The position numbers and the translations under genes were made by a program. The notes under the pieces are model-generated. The model saw nothing but the letters and a program-made list of their open reading frames with translations. It ran no database searches and was not told the origin of the DNA. DNA of 64,000 bases from Verrucomicrobiales bacterium. GTDB taxonomy: Bacteria > Verrucomicrobiota > Verrucomicrobiia > Limisphaerales > J093. The first letter of the stretch is position 1, and every line of letters starts with the position of its first letter. This document shows positions 43,548-52,067 of this stretch, in pieces. Location: positions 1 to 64,000 of the forward strand of contig JACKPW010000028.1 in NCBI GenBank assembly GCA_024233215.1. The letters are read 5' to 3'.

Positions 43548-44533
43548 CACTGCGGACCTCCCGACGGCGGCGCATCCGGCCGCAACGCCTTTGCCATGTC
43601 GCCGATGGACTTGAGACCGCGCAGGATTTCGTCGAACTCCTTCTGACTGCGGGCGGCGAGGAGCGAATTCATGGAACCTTCCAGCCCGTTCAGGATCATC
43701 ATGACCATGGGCTTTGCTTTCTGAGCTTCGGGGCTGCTGAGTCCTGCCAGTCGACCCCGGGCCTCCGCGACCTTGGTCTTCCAGTCCGCGGCCATCTGCG
43801 CCGGAATCCACCGGCCCTCGACCTGGGTCATCTCGACCTCCCGGCCGTCGGCTTCCTCAGTGGTGGCGAAGGTGAGGAAGCCCTGGTTGCCGTCGCCCGG
43901 CACGAAAGTGATTTGCGCCTTCTCCAGGGCTTCGCGGGCCCGGACCCAGGGATTGCCGCGAGGCGAACGCTGGGCGAGGTCCGCCAGTTCTTCCATGTCG
44001 CTCATCAACCGGCTGCCGGTGGAGGCCAGGAACTTGCCGGGATCCAGCCGACGCAGCGATTCAATCGACGCCAGTTCGCTGTTCACCAAGGTGTCCAGCA
44101 CCCCGACGGCTTCCTTCCAGTGCAGGCCGATACCCGAGTCGATGATGACATTGTCGAGGGTCATCGGGCTGTTGAAGATGAACTCCTTCTTGCGCTGCAG
44201 CACCTGGACGCCCTTGCCGAGGATGCGGAAGAAGCGGTCATAGATATCGGCGTCCGCGTGATCGCAGAACGTCGCAACCAATCCGCGGATGTCCGCTTGA
44301 TAGCTCGGGGGCAGGGCCTCCCAGAGCACTTGGGGCCGGTTTTCCGTCAGGCCCTCCATCACGGTCCGGACCGCGTCCGGGCTCGCGGCCCCCGGGATGG
44401 CCGCCGGAGGGGCGGGCTTCTTGCAGCCCGAAAGCAGCAGGGTCAGCCCCAGGGCGAGGCCGGGCAGGGCGCCAGGCCGGACGCCCGCGTGGCCGGCGGC
44501 TGAGGCCGGGAAACGCGTACCTGAACGATGCAT
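43547..44533 (-). CDS. Lipoprotein of unknown function
   Basis: A 328-residue protein with lipobox 'LTLLLSGCKKP' (Cys about 37) after a basic N-terminus. The mature part is helical, with 'LPPSYQADIRGLVATFCDHA' and 'EVEMTQVEGRWIPAQMAADW', the latter like the end of DUF4878/NTF2-like periplasmic domains. Its stop overlaps the ATG of the prepilin-like gene, so the two are translationally coupled. No enzymatic motif. Confidence 0.7.
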   Translation of the reverse strand: MHRSGTRFPASAAGHAGVRPGALPGLALGLTLLLSGCKKPAPPAAIPGAASPDAVRTVMEGLTENRPQVLWEALPPSYQADIRGLVATFCDHADADIYDRFFRILGKGVQVLQRKKEFIFNSPMTLDNVIIDSGIGLHWKEAVGVLDTLVNSELASIESLRRLDPGKFLASTGSRLMSDMEELADLAQRSPRGNPWVRAREALEKAQITFVPGDGNQGFLTFATTEEADGREVEMTQVEGRWIPAQMAADWKTKVAEARGRLAGLSSPEAQKAKPMVMMILNGLEGSMNSLLAARSQKEFDEILRGLKSIGDMAKALRPDAPPSGGPQ

Positions 44534-44600
44534 CACGGCAGGGAAGACACCGGGCGCGTTGCGGGAGTTACAGCCATTGCCCTCTGCTTCGGTCACCGGG

Positions 44601-45467
44601 TCACCTCCCCCCGCCCGAACCCGGATGTTTGCGAATCCAGTCGAGCATCGGTTTCAGGGCGGGATCGACCATGTTGTGGCCGTAGCCTTGCAGTTCGTAC
44701 AGGGTCACGTCCGGATGCTTGACGACCTTCAACATCCGCATGAGGTAGGCGTTTTCCTCGTAGCGGCCGAGCATTTCCATTTCGCGATCGCCCGTGACCA
44801 GCAGGATTGGCGGGGCATCGGCGCGGACGTGGTACAGGGGGGCGAACTCGTCCACCACCGGTTGCGTGTCCGGGATGCCGCGTTCCTCGCGGACGGTCAT
44901 GTGGGTGATGGTGTGGCCGCTGAGCGGGATCAGGCCGGCGATGCGGTTGGCATCGATCCCGCAGGCGGCCAGCCAGCGCTTGTCGAGGCCGACCATGCTG
45001 GTGAGGTAACCCCCGGCGGAATGACCGGAGACGAAGATCCGGTGCGGATCACCACCGTAACGGGCGATGTGACGGAAGGTCCACGCCACGGCGGCCGCGG
45101 CGTCTTCAAGGTATCCGGGGCAGGACACTTTCGGATACAACCGGTAGTTCACGGCCACCACGGCGATGCCCTGTCCTTTCAAGCCCTCCGGAACGGAGCG
45201 TTCGCCGCCCTTCAATCCGCCACCGTGAAACCACACCACCGTGGCGAATCCCTCCGCGCCTTCGGGATAGTACACATCCAGGTGGCAGCGCTCGCGTTGG
45301 TAATCGGTGGCTGCCACGCCGTCGGGCAGGTAGGACAGGTTGGAAGCGAGGGCGTAGCCGGAAGGGGTTGCGGGGACGGGGTCCGCGGCGCGGAGGTCGC
45401 CGGCGACGAGGCCGCCGAGCATGGCGAGCACGGCAGCCAGCCGCACGGGGATTGAGGCAATCGTCAT
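44601..45467 (-). CDS. Exported alpha/beta hydrolase (BD-FAE/esterase-like)
   Basis: A 288-residue hydrolase with signal peptide (about 1-26). 'VVWFHGGGLKGGERS' is the oxyanion HGGG motif, 'VSGHSAGGYLTSMV' the GxSxG nucleophile, 'LLVTGDREMEM' the Asp and 'LQGYGHNMVD' the His. This pattern fits the carboxylesterase/feruloyl-esterase-like group. It is 67 bp from the lipoprotein gene and 51 bp downstream of nifA; no tie to nitrogen fixation is evident. Confidence 0.88.
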   Translation of the reverse strand: MTIASIPVRLAAVLAMLGGLVAGDLRAADPVPATPSGYALASNLSYLPDGVAATDYQRERCHLDVYYPEGAEGFATVVWFHGGGLKGGERSVPEGLKGQGIAVVAVNYRLYPKVSCPGYLEDAAAAVAWTFRHIARYGGDPHRIFVSGHSAGGYLTSMVGLDKRWLAACGIDANRIAGLIPLSGHTITHMTVREERGIPDTQPVVDEFAPLYHVRADAPPILLVTGDREMEMLGRYEENAYLMRMLKVVKHPDVTLYELQGYGHNMVDPALKPMLDWIRKHPGSGGGR

Positions 45468-45518
45468 GGTTCGGGAAATGCCCGATATCCCCCGGGGGCG
45501 CAAGGCATTTCCGGGGAG

Positions 45519-47123
45519 TCAGGACGGGGTCCGGGGACGGAAGCGCTTGAAGTCGATCCGATACTGTTTCACCCGGAGTCCCATGATCCGTTCGGTGATG
45601 CCGAGGTGCCGGGCGGCTTCCGCCATGTTGCCTCCGGTGGCCTTCAACTCGGCGCAGATGAGCTCATGTTCGAGTCCGTTGAGGGCCGCCCGGAGCGTGC
45701 CTCCCGAGGGTTGCCGGCCTTCCGGACCCGGCATCTGCAGGGTGGGAGGGAGGTGCTGCGCCTCGACGGAATCGCCCTCGCACAGCAGGACAGCCCGCTC
45801 GATGCAGTTTTCCAACTCGCGCACGTTGCCCGGCCAGTGATAGGCCATGATGAGATCGATGGCCGCCGTCGAAATCCGTCGGACCGGCTTGCCGCAGCGC
45901 CGGGCACACTTCTCGATGAAATGGTCGGTCAACGGCAGGAGATCGCTTTTTCGCTCGCGCAGGGACGGGACGTAGATCGGGAAGACGTTGAGCCGGTAGT
46001 AGAGGTCCGAGCGGAACTGGCCGTCCTCCAGCATGGCTTCCAGGTTGCGGCTGGTGGCGGCAATCACCCGGACGTTGCAAGGAATGGCCTGACTGCTGCC
46101 CACGCGCTCGAATTCCCGCTCCTGCAGCACCCGCAACAGTTTCACCTGCGTGGCGGGGGTGAGGTCGCCGATCTCGTCGAGGAAGATGGTCCCGCCGTCC
46201 GCCAGCTCGAAGCGTCCGCGGCGCGTGGCGATGGCACCGGTGAAGGCCCCCTTCTCATGGCCGAAAAGCTCGCTTTCGATGATCGATTCCGGCAGGGCAG
46301 CACAGCTGAACTTCACGAAGTTGCGGGGTTTGCGGGCGCTTTGCTGGTGCAGCGCGTGGGCGACGAGTTCCTTGCCGACACCGCTCTCCCCGCGGATCAG
46401 GACGGTCGCATCGCTGCCCGCCACCTGTTCGATGTGACGGTAGACCAACTGCAGGGCGGTGGAGTTCCCCACCATGTTGCCGGGTTTGAACGCCCGTTGA
46501 ATCTGCTCCTGGAGCCGCGCGTTCTCGTCGCGCAGGGCCTTCAGCCGACTGCGCGCCGTCTCCCGTAAATGAACGGCCTGGGCCATCATGCGGGCAATCA
46601 GCCGCAACAGGTTGACGTCCGCCGACAGCGTGGATCGCGGATGGGCGCAGCGCTCGATGGAAAGGGTTCCCAGGGTGTCGTCGCCGTGCTTGACCGGCAC
46701 ACAGAGAAAGGCCATCGGCTCACCCAGGGGGAACCGGCGGTTCCCGAAGTGCTCGTCCTTCGCCATATCGGTCACGACCACCGCCCGCCCCCGGGCGATG
46801 ACCTGGTCGAAGAGGGGACGGGCCCGGCCCCAGTAATCCTGGGGACTCTCGTGACGATCCAGACCGACCGCCTGAACGACGGCGGGGGCCTGGTCATCGC
46901 GCCGGAGCGTGATCGCTCCGCGAGTCATTCCCATGGAGGAGGCCATCTTCGCGAGCGTGGGCCGGACGATGTCGCGCACTTCCAGGCTGCTTTCCATGGT
47001 CTGCGCGATCTCGACCAGCAGGCTGAGATCCTGGATCACGCGACACGGGTCGGCGCCCGCCGGGACGGTGGAATCCAGAACCCGGGCACAGGCCCGGGGG
47101 TAGGTGTCGAGTGTTGTCCGCAT
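45519..47123 (-). CDS. nifA: NifA-type sigma-54-dependent activator
   Basis: A 534-residue activator: a GAF domain (about 30-185), an AAA+ domain with Walker A 'GESGVGKE' (245-252), the sigma-54 contact loop 'GAFTGA' (292-297) and Walker B 'GTIFLDEIGD' (311-320), then a Fis-type helix-turn-helix (about 490-525) ending 'ERIMGLRVKQYRIDFKRF', which is characteristic of NifA. It would activate nif promoters with the RpoN encoded at 17678-19156. It lies downstream of the nif structural genes on the same strand, separated by a 451-bp gap. Cysteines occur at about 406, 410, 440 and 448, but not in the spacing of the oxygen-sensing motif of rhizobial NifA. Confidence 0.92.
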   Translation of the reverse strand: MRTTLDTYPRACARVLDSTVPAGADPCRVIQDLSLLVEIAQTMESSLEVRDIVRPTLAKMASSMGMTRGAITLRRDDQAPAVVQAVGLDRHESPQDYWGRARPLFDQVIARGRAVVVTDMAKDEHFGNRRFPLGEPMAFLCVPVKHGDDTLGTLSIERCAHPRSTLSADVNLLRLIARMMAQAVHLRETARSRLKALRDENARLQEQIQRAFKPGNMVGNSTALQLVYRHIEQVAGSDATVLIRGESGVGKELVAHALHQQSARKPRNFVKFSCAALPESIIESELFGHEKGAFTGAIATRRGRFELADGGTIFLDEIGDLTPATQVKLLRVLQEREFERVGSSQAIPCNVRVIAATSRNLEAMLEDGQFRSDLYYRLNVFPIYVPSLRERKSDLLPLTDHFIEKCARRCGKPVRRISTAAIDLIMAYHWPGNVRELENCIERAVLLCEGDSVEAQHLPPTLQMPGPEGRQPSGGTLRAALNGLEHELICAELKATGGNMAEAARHLGITERIMGLRVKQYRIDFKRFRPRTPS

Positions 47124-47574
47124 CCAGTCAACGCGACCGCAGCATCCGGGATGCCAGTTCCGGCCGAAGCGCCGGTCACAAGGCAGATTGTGGTGTCATT
47201 CGGGTGAAACCAGCGAGATGGCCGGCCTGCGGCCCGTGGAATGACCGTTGGACGAGGCATGGGGTGGCGAAGTTTGGCCAGCCTGTGCCGGATGCGGGCT
47301 GTCGTGATTTGCGCGTATTGGTCAGGGGGTCTGAGGACCCGCTTGAACACCTCTCAGGCAGTGCGTCGGGATCATTCAACGGTTTGTCGTAGCGATGCAG
47401 CCAGCGGGGAGCGCACGCGGTTCGCGTGCCGTGGCCGGCGGCCCGCCGGGCACATTCGAAATGTGCCGAGGCCACCGTTCGGTGACAGTGCATTTCGCCG
47501 GAAACCAGTCGGCGGGCCGCCGACTGCAGCAGCCGGGCCGGCCGCGCTCCCCATGACTGCCGGATGGATCCTGC
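47124..47574. other. Intergenic region between mop and nifA
   Basis: 451 bp, with palindromic repeat copy B on the mop side and about 280 bp left upstream of nifA. No clear -24/-12 element was recognised there, so the nifA promoter is not identified. Confidence 0.5.
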
Positions 47575-47577
47575 TCA
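47405..47577 (-). repeat. Palindromic repeat family P1, copy B
   Basis: About 173 bp, beginning at the mop stop codon on the minus strand. GGGGAGCGC (from 47407) and GCGCTCCCC (to 47552) form the outer arms; the inner CAGTCGGCGGGCCGCCGACTG (47507-47527) is a near-perfect hairpin. Copy A at 42527-42701 has the same layout. It lies between the nif operon end and nifA. Confidence 0.8.
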
Positions 47578-47793
47578 GTGGCTGCCGCAGTCGCAGTTCT
47601 TGAGGGAGACGTTGGTCGCCTTGAAGACGCCGCTCACCGTCATGCCCTTCTTGAGCTTCATTCGCTTGACGGAGCCGGTGGTGATGACGGCAACCAGCTC
47701 GCCGGTGGGTGTGTCCAGGATGACCTCGGACATGACCTTGTCGGAGGTGATCCTTTTGATGGTGCCTTCGATTTCGTTACGGATGCTGTTCAT
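47575..47793 (-). CDS. mop: Molybdopterin/molybdate-binding Mop (TOBE) protein
   Basis: A 72-residue protein made of a single TOBE/Mop domain, with 'MNSIRNEIEGTIKRITSDKV' and 'VKRMKLKKGMTVSGVFKATN' strands matching molbindins, which store molybdate or tungstate as hexamers. The C-terminus 'NCDCGSH' is a short Cys/His tail not typical of molbindins. It overlaps the 3' end of nifV by 17 bp, so it belongs to the nif operon and probably buffers Mo for FeMo-cofactor. Its stop codon is the first codon of repeat P1 copy B. Confidence 0.85.
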   Translation of the reverse strand: MNSIRNEIEGTIKRITSDKVMSEVILDTPTGELVAVITTGSVKRMKLKKGMTVSGVFKATNVSLKNCDCGSH

Positions 47794-48898
47794 GAGAATG
47801 CTCGGGATGGGTTGATGAGTGCGCGGGGGCCGACTGGGTTCCGCGACAGCGCTGCCGCAAGGCGCGAAGCACCCTCCGAGCCGCATCGGGATCCGCCGGT
47901 TCGCCGGCAGCCGCCAGGGCCGCCTGAACGACGTGGTGCCCGCTGTGCCGGCCGAGCACGAACGCCGGCGTGCCCCGGCCCACCTCGGGCGCATGGATGC
48001 TCTCGTAGGTGCGACGATCCCGCAGCAGACCGGCACAATGGATGCCGGATTCGTGGCGGAACGCGGCGTCACCGACCACCGGTTTGGCTTCCGGAAGCGA
48101 GCGGCGCGAGGCGGCGGCGACCAGGTCGCTCAGGGAACCGAGGGCAGCAGCGCGCACCCCGGCGTCCACGGAGGAGGAGACCTTCAACGCCATCACGACC
48201 TCCTCGAGCGCGGCGTTGCCGGCGCGTTCGCCCAGGCCGTTGACGGTGACGCTGGCCGCCTCGGCACCGGCGAGCAGGGCGGACACCGTGTTGGCGGTGG
48301 CCATGCCGAGGTCGTTGTGACCGTGAAATTCCAAGGGCAAGTCAGGTGCGGCGGCTTTCACTGAGCGGATCAGCCGGGTGGTCTGTCCGGGATTCAGGCA
48401 CCCCACCGTGTCGGCAAGTCGCAGGCGGGTAACTCCGAGAGCCCCGGCCTGGGAGGCGAAGCCGGCCAGAACCTCCGGTTCGGCCCGGGAAGCGTCCTGG
48501 GCCCCGACCGTGATCCGGCCAAACCGTTCACGGGCGAAGCCGGTCAGGGCGACCAGGGCCTCGAACATCCAGGCCCGCGTCTTGCGCCAGGCGGCCAGGT
48601 GGATGTCGGACACAGGCAATGAGAAATGCACGGTATCCACACCGCACCGGGTGGCGGCGATCAGGTCCGCCCGCGTGGCCCGGCACCACGTCGACAAACG
48701 GCACGGCAACCCAAGGGCGGCAACCGCGTTGATGTCGTCGATCTCCGCGGTCCCCATGGCTGGAATCCCGATCTCGATTTCCGGCACGCCGGCGTCGGCG
48801 AGCGCCCGGGCAATCGCCCGTTTCTCCGCGCGGGTGAACGCCACGCCGGCGGCCTGTTCGCCGTCGCGCAGGGTGGTGTCGAGGAGAATGGGGCTCAT
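47777..48898 (-). CDS. nifV: Homocitrate synthase
   Basis: A 373-residue enzyme of the DRE-TIM/isopropylmalate synthase family that condenses acetyl-CoA with 2-oxoglutarate to homocitrate, the organic ligand of FeMo-cofactor. 'LLDTTLRDGEQAAGVAF' holds the metal and catalytic residues, 'LEFHGHNDLGMATANT' the metal His pair, and 'VNGLGERAGNAALEEVVMAL' the family signature. It lacks the C-terminal allosteric domain of LeuA, which fits NifV. Its context between ferredoxin and mop inside the nif cluster supports NifV over a leucine or lysine function. Codons at its 3' end overlap mop. Confidence 0.94.
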   Translation of the reverse strand: MSPILLDTTLRDGEQAAGVAFTRAEKRAIARALADAGVPEIEIGIPAMGTAEIDDINAVAALGLPCRLSTWCRATRADLIAATRCGVDTVHFSLPVSDIHLAAWRKTRAWMFEALVALTGFARERFGRITVGAQDASRAEPEVLAGFASQAGALGVTRLRLADTVGCLNPGQTTRLIRSVKAAAPDLPLEFHGHNDLGMATANTVSALLAGAEAASVTVNGLGERAGNAALEEVVMALKVSSSVDAGVRAAALGSLSDLVAAASRRSLPEAKPVVGDAAFRHESGIHCAGLLRDRRTYESIHAPEVGRGTPAFVLGRHSGHHVVQAALAAAGEPADPDAARRVLRALRQRCRGTQSAPAHSSTHPEHSHEQHP

Positions 48899-48919
48899 GC
48901 TCCGCCGAACAGGGGAGGA

Positions 48920-49222
48920 TCAGGCGAGCACGTGGGCCTCGGCCACAGTGTCCTGTTCGATGGCATCCAGGATTTCGTCCGCCACCTCCTCGGTGACGGA
49001 TTGATACCAGGTGCCCTCGGGATAGACCACCACGACGGGCCCGCGGTCGCAAAGCTTGAGGCAGCCGGTGCTGGATACCATGACCCCGTCGAGTCCGCGG
49101 TCGGTGGCCTCCTCCTCGAAGTACTGGAGCAACTGGCTGGAGTCCTTCTTGTGACAGACGCCCTGGGCGCCGGTGGCGCGGAAGCTGCCGCAGACGAAGA
49201 TGTGGTGCGTGGGTTTGGTCAT
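48920..49222 (-). CDS. [2Fe-2S] ferredoxin, thioredoxin-like
   Basis: A 100-residue ferredoxin of the Clostridium pasteurianum/Azotobacter 2Fe-2S type. Cysteines are at C11 ('FVCGSFRATGAQGVCHKK', second C23) and C54/C58 ('STGCLKLCDRGPVVVVYPEG'), the family ligands. It sits between nifB and nifV and is likely an electron carrier for cofactor assembly or nitrogenase. ATG at 49222 is 43 bp after the nifB stop. Confidence 0.92.
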   Translation of the reverse strand: MTKPTHHIFVCGSFRATGAQGVCHKKDSSQLLQYFEEEATDRGLDGVMVSSTGCLKLCDRGPVVVVYPEGTWYQSVTEEVADEILDAIEQDTVAEAHVLA

Positions 49223-49265
49223 GATGAAGCGGGTTTTCGGGGTGATCGGTTCGGGTTGTTCCGGA

Positions 49266-50549
49266 TCAGCCACAGCCGGTGCCGGTGCCGCCACAGGTGG
49301 CACCGCGACCGCAGCTTTGAAACTGGCGTGACAGGGCCGGGGGAACCGGGCGGTTGGCAAACACAGCCGCCAGGCCTTCCTCGATGAGCCCCTCCATCTG
49401 CACGACCTTCAGGCCGGTGGCCTCGAGCACCTGGCACGGCTTCGGACCGGCCGCGGACACGAGCAGGGCCCGGCAGTCCTGCAGGGTGCTGGCAAGTTGC
49501 AGCCAGCGCTCGTCCCCGCCCCCGCAGGCCGGGGCAAGGCGGCGTTCGACAAAGCGGAACCGATCGGGGACGGAGGGGTCGGGACCGAACACCATGAACC
49601 CGGCGGCTTCGCCAAGGTGCTGGTTCACCAGCGCCCCCTCCAGGGTGGCCACGGCCACGAACTGCCGGGAAGGATCCTGCCCGTGACCGGCGGCCTCCTG
49701 AAGCAGACCGGCGGTTTCAGGCGATAGATCCTCCCCGACCAGACCCGCGGCATCGGCCCGGCATCGGGCGCAATGGGTCATCTGCTTCAGAAAGCGACCG
49801 GTTTGCAGACGGACCCGGGCGACCATCCGCGAATCCGGATGACCCAACGCGTGGAACGGTGTGCCGGCCACCGGCAACAACGGCAGACAGTTCATCAGGT
49901 CGGCGCCAAACTCGGCGACCACCCGGGCGACATCCTGGAGGTGATGATCGTTCACGCCCGGCAGGATGATGGCGTTCACCTTCACGAGAATCCCATGCTC
50001 CTTCAGCGACTTCACGGCCGCCAACTGCCGTTCCACGATCAGGCGTCCGAGCGCCTCCCCGCGATGCACCCGCCGGTTGTGCCGCCCCCAGGCGTAGACC
50101 CGGGCCGCGATGGCGGGATCGACGGCATTGATCGTGATGGTGGCATGACTGAGCCTCAGCGCGGCGAGGGCGGGAACGTGCACGGCCAGGTCGAGTCCAT
50201 TCGTTGCGAGGCAGAGAAGCATCTCCGGAAATCGCTCACGGACGAGGCGTAGCGTTTCCAGGGTTTCCTGCGGGTTCGCCATGGGATCCCCCGGACCCGC
50301 AATGCCGGTGACGGCGATGTTGCCCCGTCGCCCGGTGAGCTTCTCCAGGTAGCCCAACGCCTGCCGCGGTGTCAGCACGGCGGAGGTGACCCCGGGGCGT
50401 CCTTCGTTGAGGCAGTCGGTCTTCCGGTTGCAGAAGCGGCACTGGACATTGCAGCGCGGGGCCACCGGCAGATGAACGCGCGCCGTGGTGTGTCGGGTGT
50501 CCGCATCGAAACACGGATGCCGGCTGAGATCGGGGGGGTTCGGGTTCAT
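49266..50549 (-). CDS. nifB: Radical-SAM NifB-co synthase
   Basis: A 427-residue enzyme that builds the 8Fe-9S-carbide precursor of FeMo-cofactor. 'APRCNVQCRFCNRKTDC' carries the radical-SAM cluster cysteines (C33, C37, C40), and the following 'AVTGIAGPGDPMANP' is conserved in NifB. A NifX-like FeMo-cofactor-binding domain occupies about 290-400, and the tail 'CGRGATCGGTGTGCG' is cysteine-rich. This two-domain form replaces a separate nifX gene, which the cluster lacks. Its ATG overlaps the nifN stop (ATGA). Confidence 0.96.
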   Translation of the reverse strand: MNPNPPDLSRHPCFDADTRHTTARVHLPVAPRCNVQCRFCNRKTDCLNEGRPGVTSAVLTPRQALGYLEKLTGRRGNIAVTGIAGPGDPMANPQETLETLRLVRERFPEMLLCLATNGLDLAVHVPALAALRLSHATITINAVDPAIAARVYAWGRHNRRVHRGEALGRLIVERQLAAVKSLKEHGILVKVNAIILPGVNDHHLQDVARVVAEFGADLMNCLPLLPVAGTPFHALGHPDSRMVARVRLQTGRFLKQMTHCARCRADAAGLVGEDLSPETAGLLQEAAGHGQDPSRQFVAVATLEGALVNQHLGEAAGFMVFGPDPSVPDRFRFVERRLAPACGGGDERWLQLASTLQDCRALLVSAAGPKPCQVLEATGLKVVQMEGLIEEGLAAVFANRPVPPALSRQFQSCGRGATCGGTGTGCG

Positions 50550-52021
50550 CAGAGGTAGCTGTAGCCGGTTTCGGAGCGGTCCTGCCGCCGTTCCAGGATC
50601 GTGTTGACGATCAGGTCGAAGAACCGCTGGGCGCCGCGATACCCCACGTGGAGGAGCCGCTGGCCCCCGATGCGGTCGTGCACCGGGAAGCCGACCCGGA
50701 TGAGCGGAACCTCCAGTTCGCGGGCGAGCGGGTAACCCTTGCTGCTGCTGAAGATGAGGTCGGGGCGAACCTCACGCGCCACTTCGCTGATTCGGGCATG
50801 ATCGGCACCGGTCAGGATTTGCAGATCGTCCGCCTCGCTGTGATCGAGGACCTCCCGAATGGCGGGTTCAAACGCGGCCTGACGGGTGCCGCTGGCGCAA
50901 AGCACCGGGCGAACGCCGATCTCATCAAGAAAGGAGCAGAGGCCGATGACCAGGTCGGGATCGCCGAACAGGGCTGCGCGTTTCCCGAAAACATACTTGT
51001 GGCCGTCGACCATGGCATCGACGAGGCGACCCCGCTCCCGCTGGATGTCGTCGGGACAACCGGATTCGGCCAGTTCTCCGAGCGCCGCCATGAAGGCGTC
51101 GGTTTCGCGCAATCCGATGGGCAAAGCCAGCGGCATGCGGGGTACTTGATGCGTTTGGTGAAGCCACCTGCCCGCCGTGTCCGCGCCGGAACCGAGCAGG
51201 GTGTGCCCCAGCTCGAGAGTTGCCCGGGCTCCGCTCATTCGACGAATGGCGCGGGTCGGGGTGCCCCCCGGCTGGACCCGCTGATATTCGGGCCAGCTGG
51301 CGCCGTCGAGTGTGTCGGAGTAGTCCGGCAGGAGGGTGCAAGGCAGACCGAAGGCGGCCACCAGTTCCTTGAGATGCCGCAGATCCTCCGGGGACACGAA
51401 CCCTGGCAACAGGTTGATGCCGGCATGGGGAGGGGTCGGGGTGGCGAAATGCTCGACCACCCGGCGGACGGTGCGGTGGAATCCGTCCACGTGGGTGCCC
51501 GCATAGGCCGGGGTGCTGACCGGCACCAACTCCGGACCTCCGGAATTCGCGGCGCCGTGTTCCGCCAGGATTCGGGGGACATCCTCGCCGATGGTCTCGG
51601 CCAGGCAGGTGGTGGCGACGCCGATCGCCTGCGGGGTGTATTGCCCGGCCACATTGGCGAGGCCGAGCCGGAGATTCCGCGCGCCGCCGAACACGGTGTC
51701 CTCCTCACTGAAGCTCGAGGACGCGATGTCCACCGGTTCCCGGAAATGGCTGATGAGGTAGCGCCGGATGTAGGTGGCGCAGCCCTGGCTGCCGTGCAGG
51801 AAGGGGACGCAGTTCTCGATGCCGCTGAACACAACGCAGGCCCCGAGGGGGGCGCAGACCTTGCAGGCGTTGCGGGTGGCGGCCCGGGGTTCGTGAATCG
51901 GGGCCTCGCTGGCAATCCGACCTTCCCCGGCAACCCCCAACGCCGGTTGGGCGTCCGGGACACCGGGTTGGAACTGCCAGGCGATGGGGATGCTGAGCGT
52001 CGCTGTGGTGGGTGGATTCAT
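50549..52021 (-). CDS. nifN: Nitrogenase molybdenum-iron cofactor biosynthesis protein NifN
   Basis: A 490-residue NifK-paralogue that, with NifE, forms the scaffold on which the cofactor matures. 'NACKVCAPLGACVVFSGIEN' and 'CVPFLHGSQGCATYIRR' correspond to the cluster-ligand region of NifN, and 'CLAETIGEDVP' to the third cysteine. ATG at 52021 gives a full-length N-terminus and is 46 bp after nifE. Its stop is overlapped by nifB. Confidence 0.95.
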   Translation of the reverse strand: MNPPTTATLSIPIAWQFQPGVPDAQPALGVAGEGRIASEAPIHEPRAATRNACKVCAPLGACVVFSGIENCVPFLHGSQGCATYIRRYLISHFREPVDIASSSFSEEDTVFGGARNLRLGLANVAGQYTPQAIGVATTCLAETIGEDVPRILAEHGAANSGGPELVPVSTPAYAGTHVDGFHRTVRRVVEHFATPTPPHAGINLLPGFVSPEDLRHLKELVAAFGLPCTLLPDYSDTLDGASWPEYQRVQPGGTPTRAIRRMSGARATLELGHTLLGSGADTAGRWLHQTHQVPRMPLALPIGLRETDAFMAALGELAESGCPDDIQRERGRLVDAMVDGHKYVFGKRAALFGDPDLVIGLCSFLDEIGVRPVLCASGTRQAAFEPAIREVLDHSEADDLQILTGADHARISEVAREVRPDLIFSSSKGYPLARELEVPLIRVGFPVHDRIGGQRLLHVGYRGAQRFFDLIVNTILERRQDRSETGYSYL

Positions 52022-52067
52022 GGGGTTGACAGGGTTGGCGCCTGGGTGGTGACTGCAGGCCACGGGG

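Noticed and set aside
45519..47123. Oxygen-sensing cysteine motif in NifA
   Set aside because: Cysteines at about 406/410 and 440/448 do not have the spacing of the rhizobial interdomain motif.
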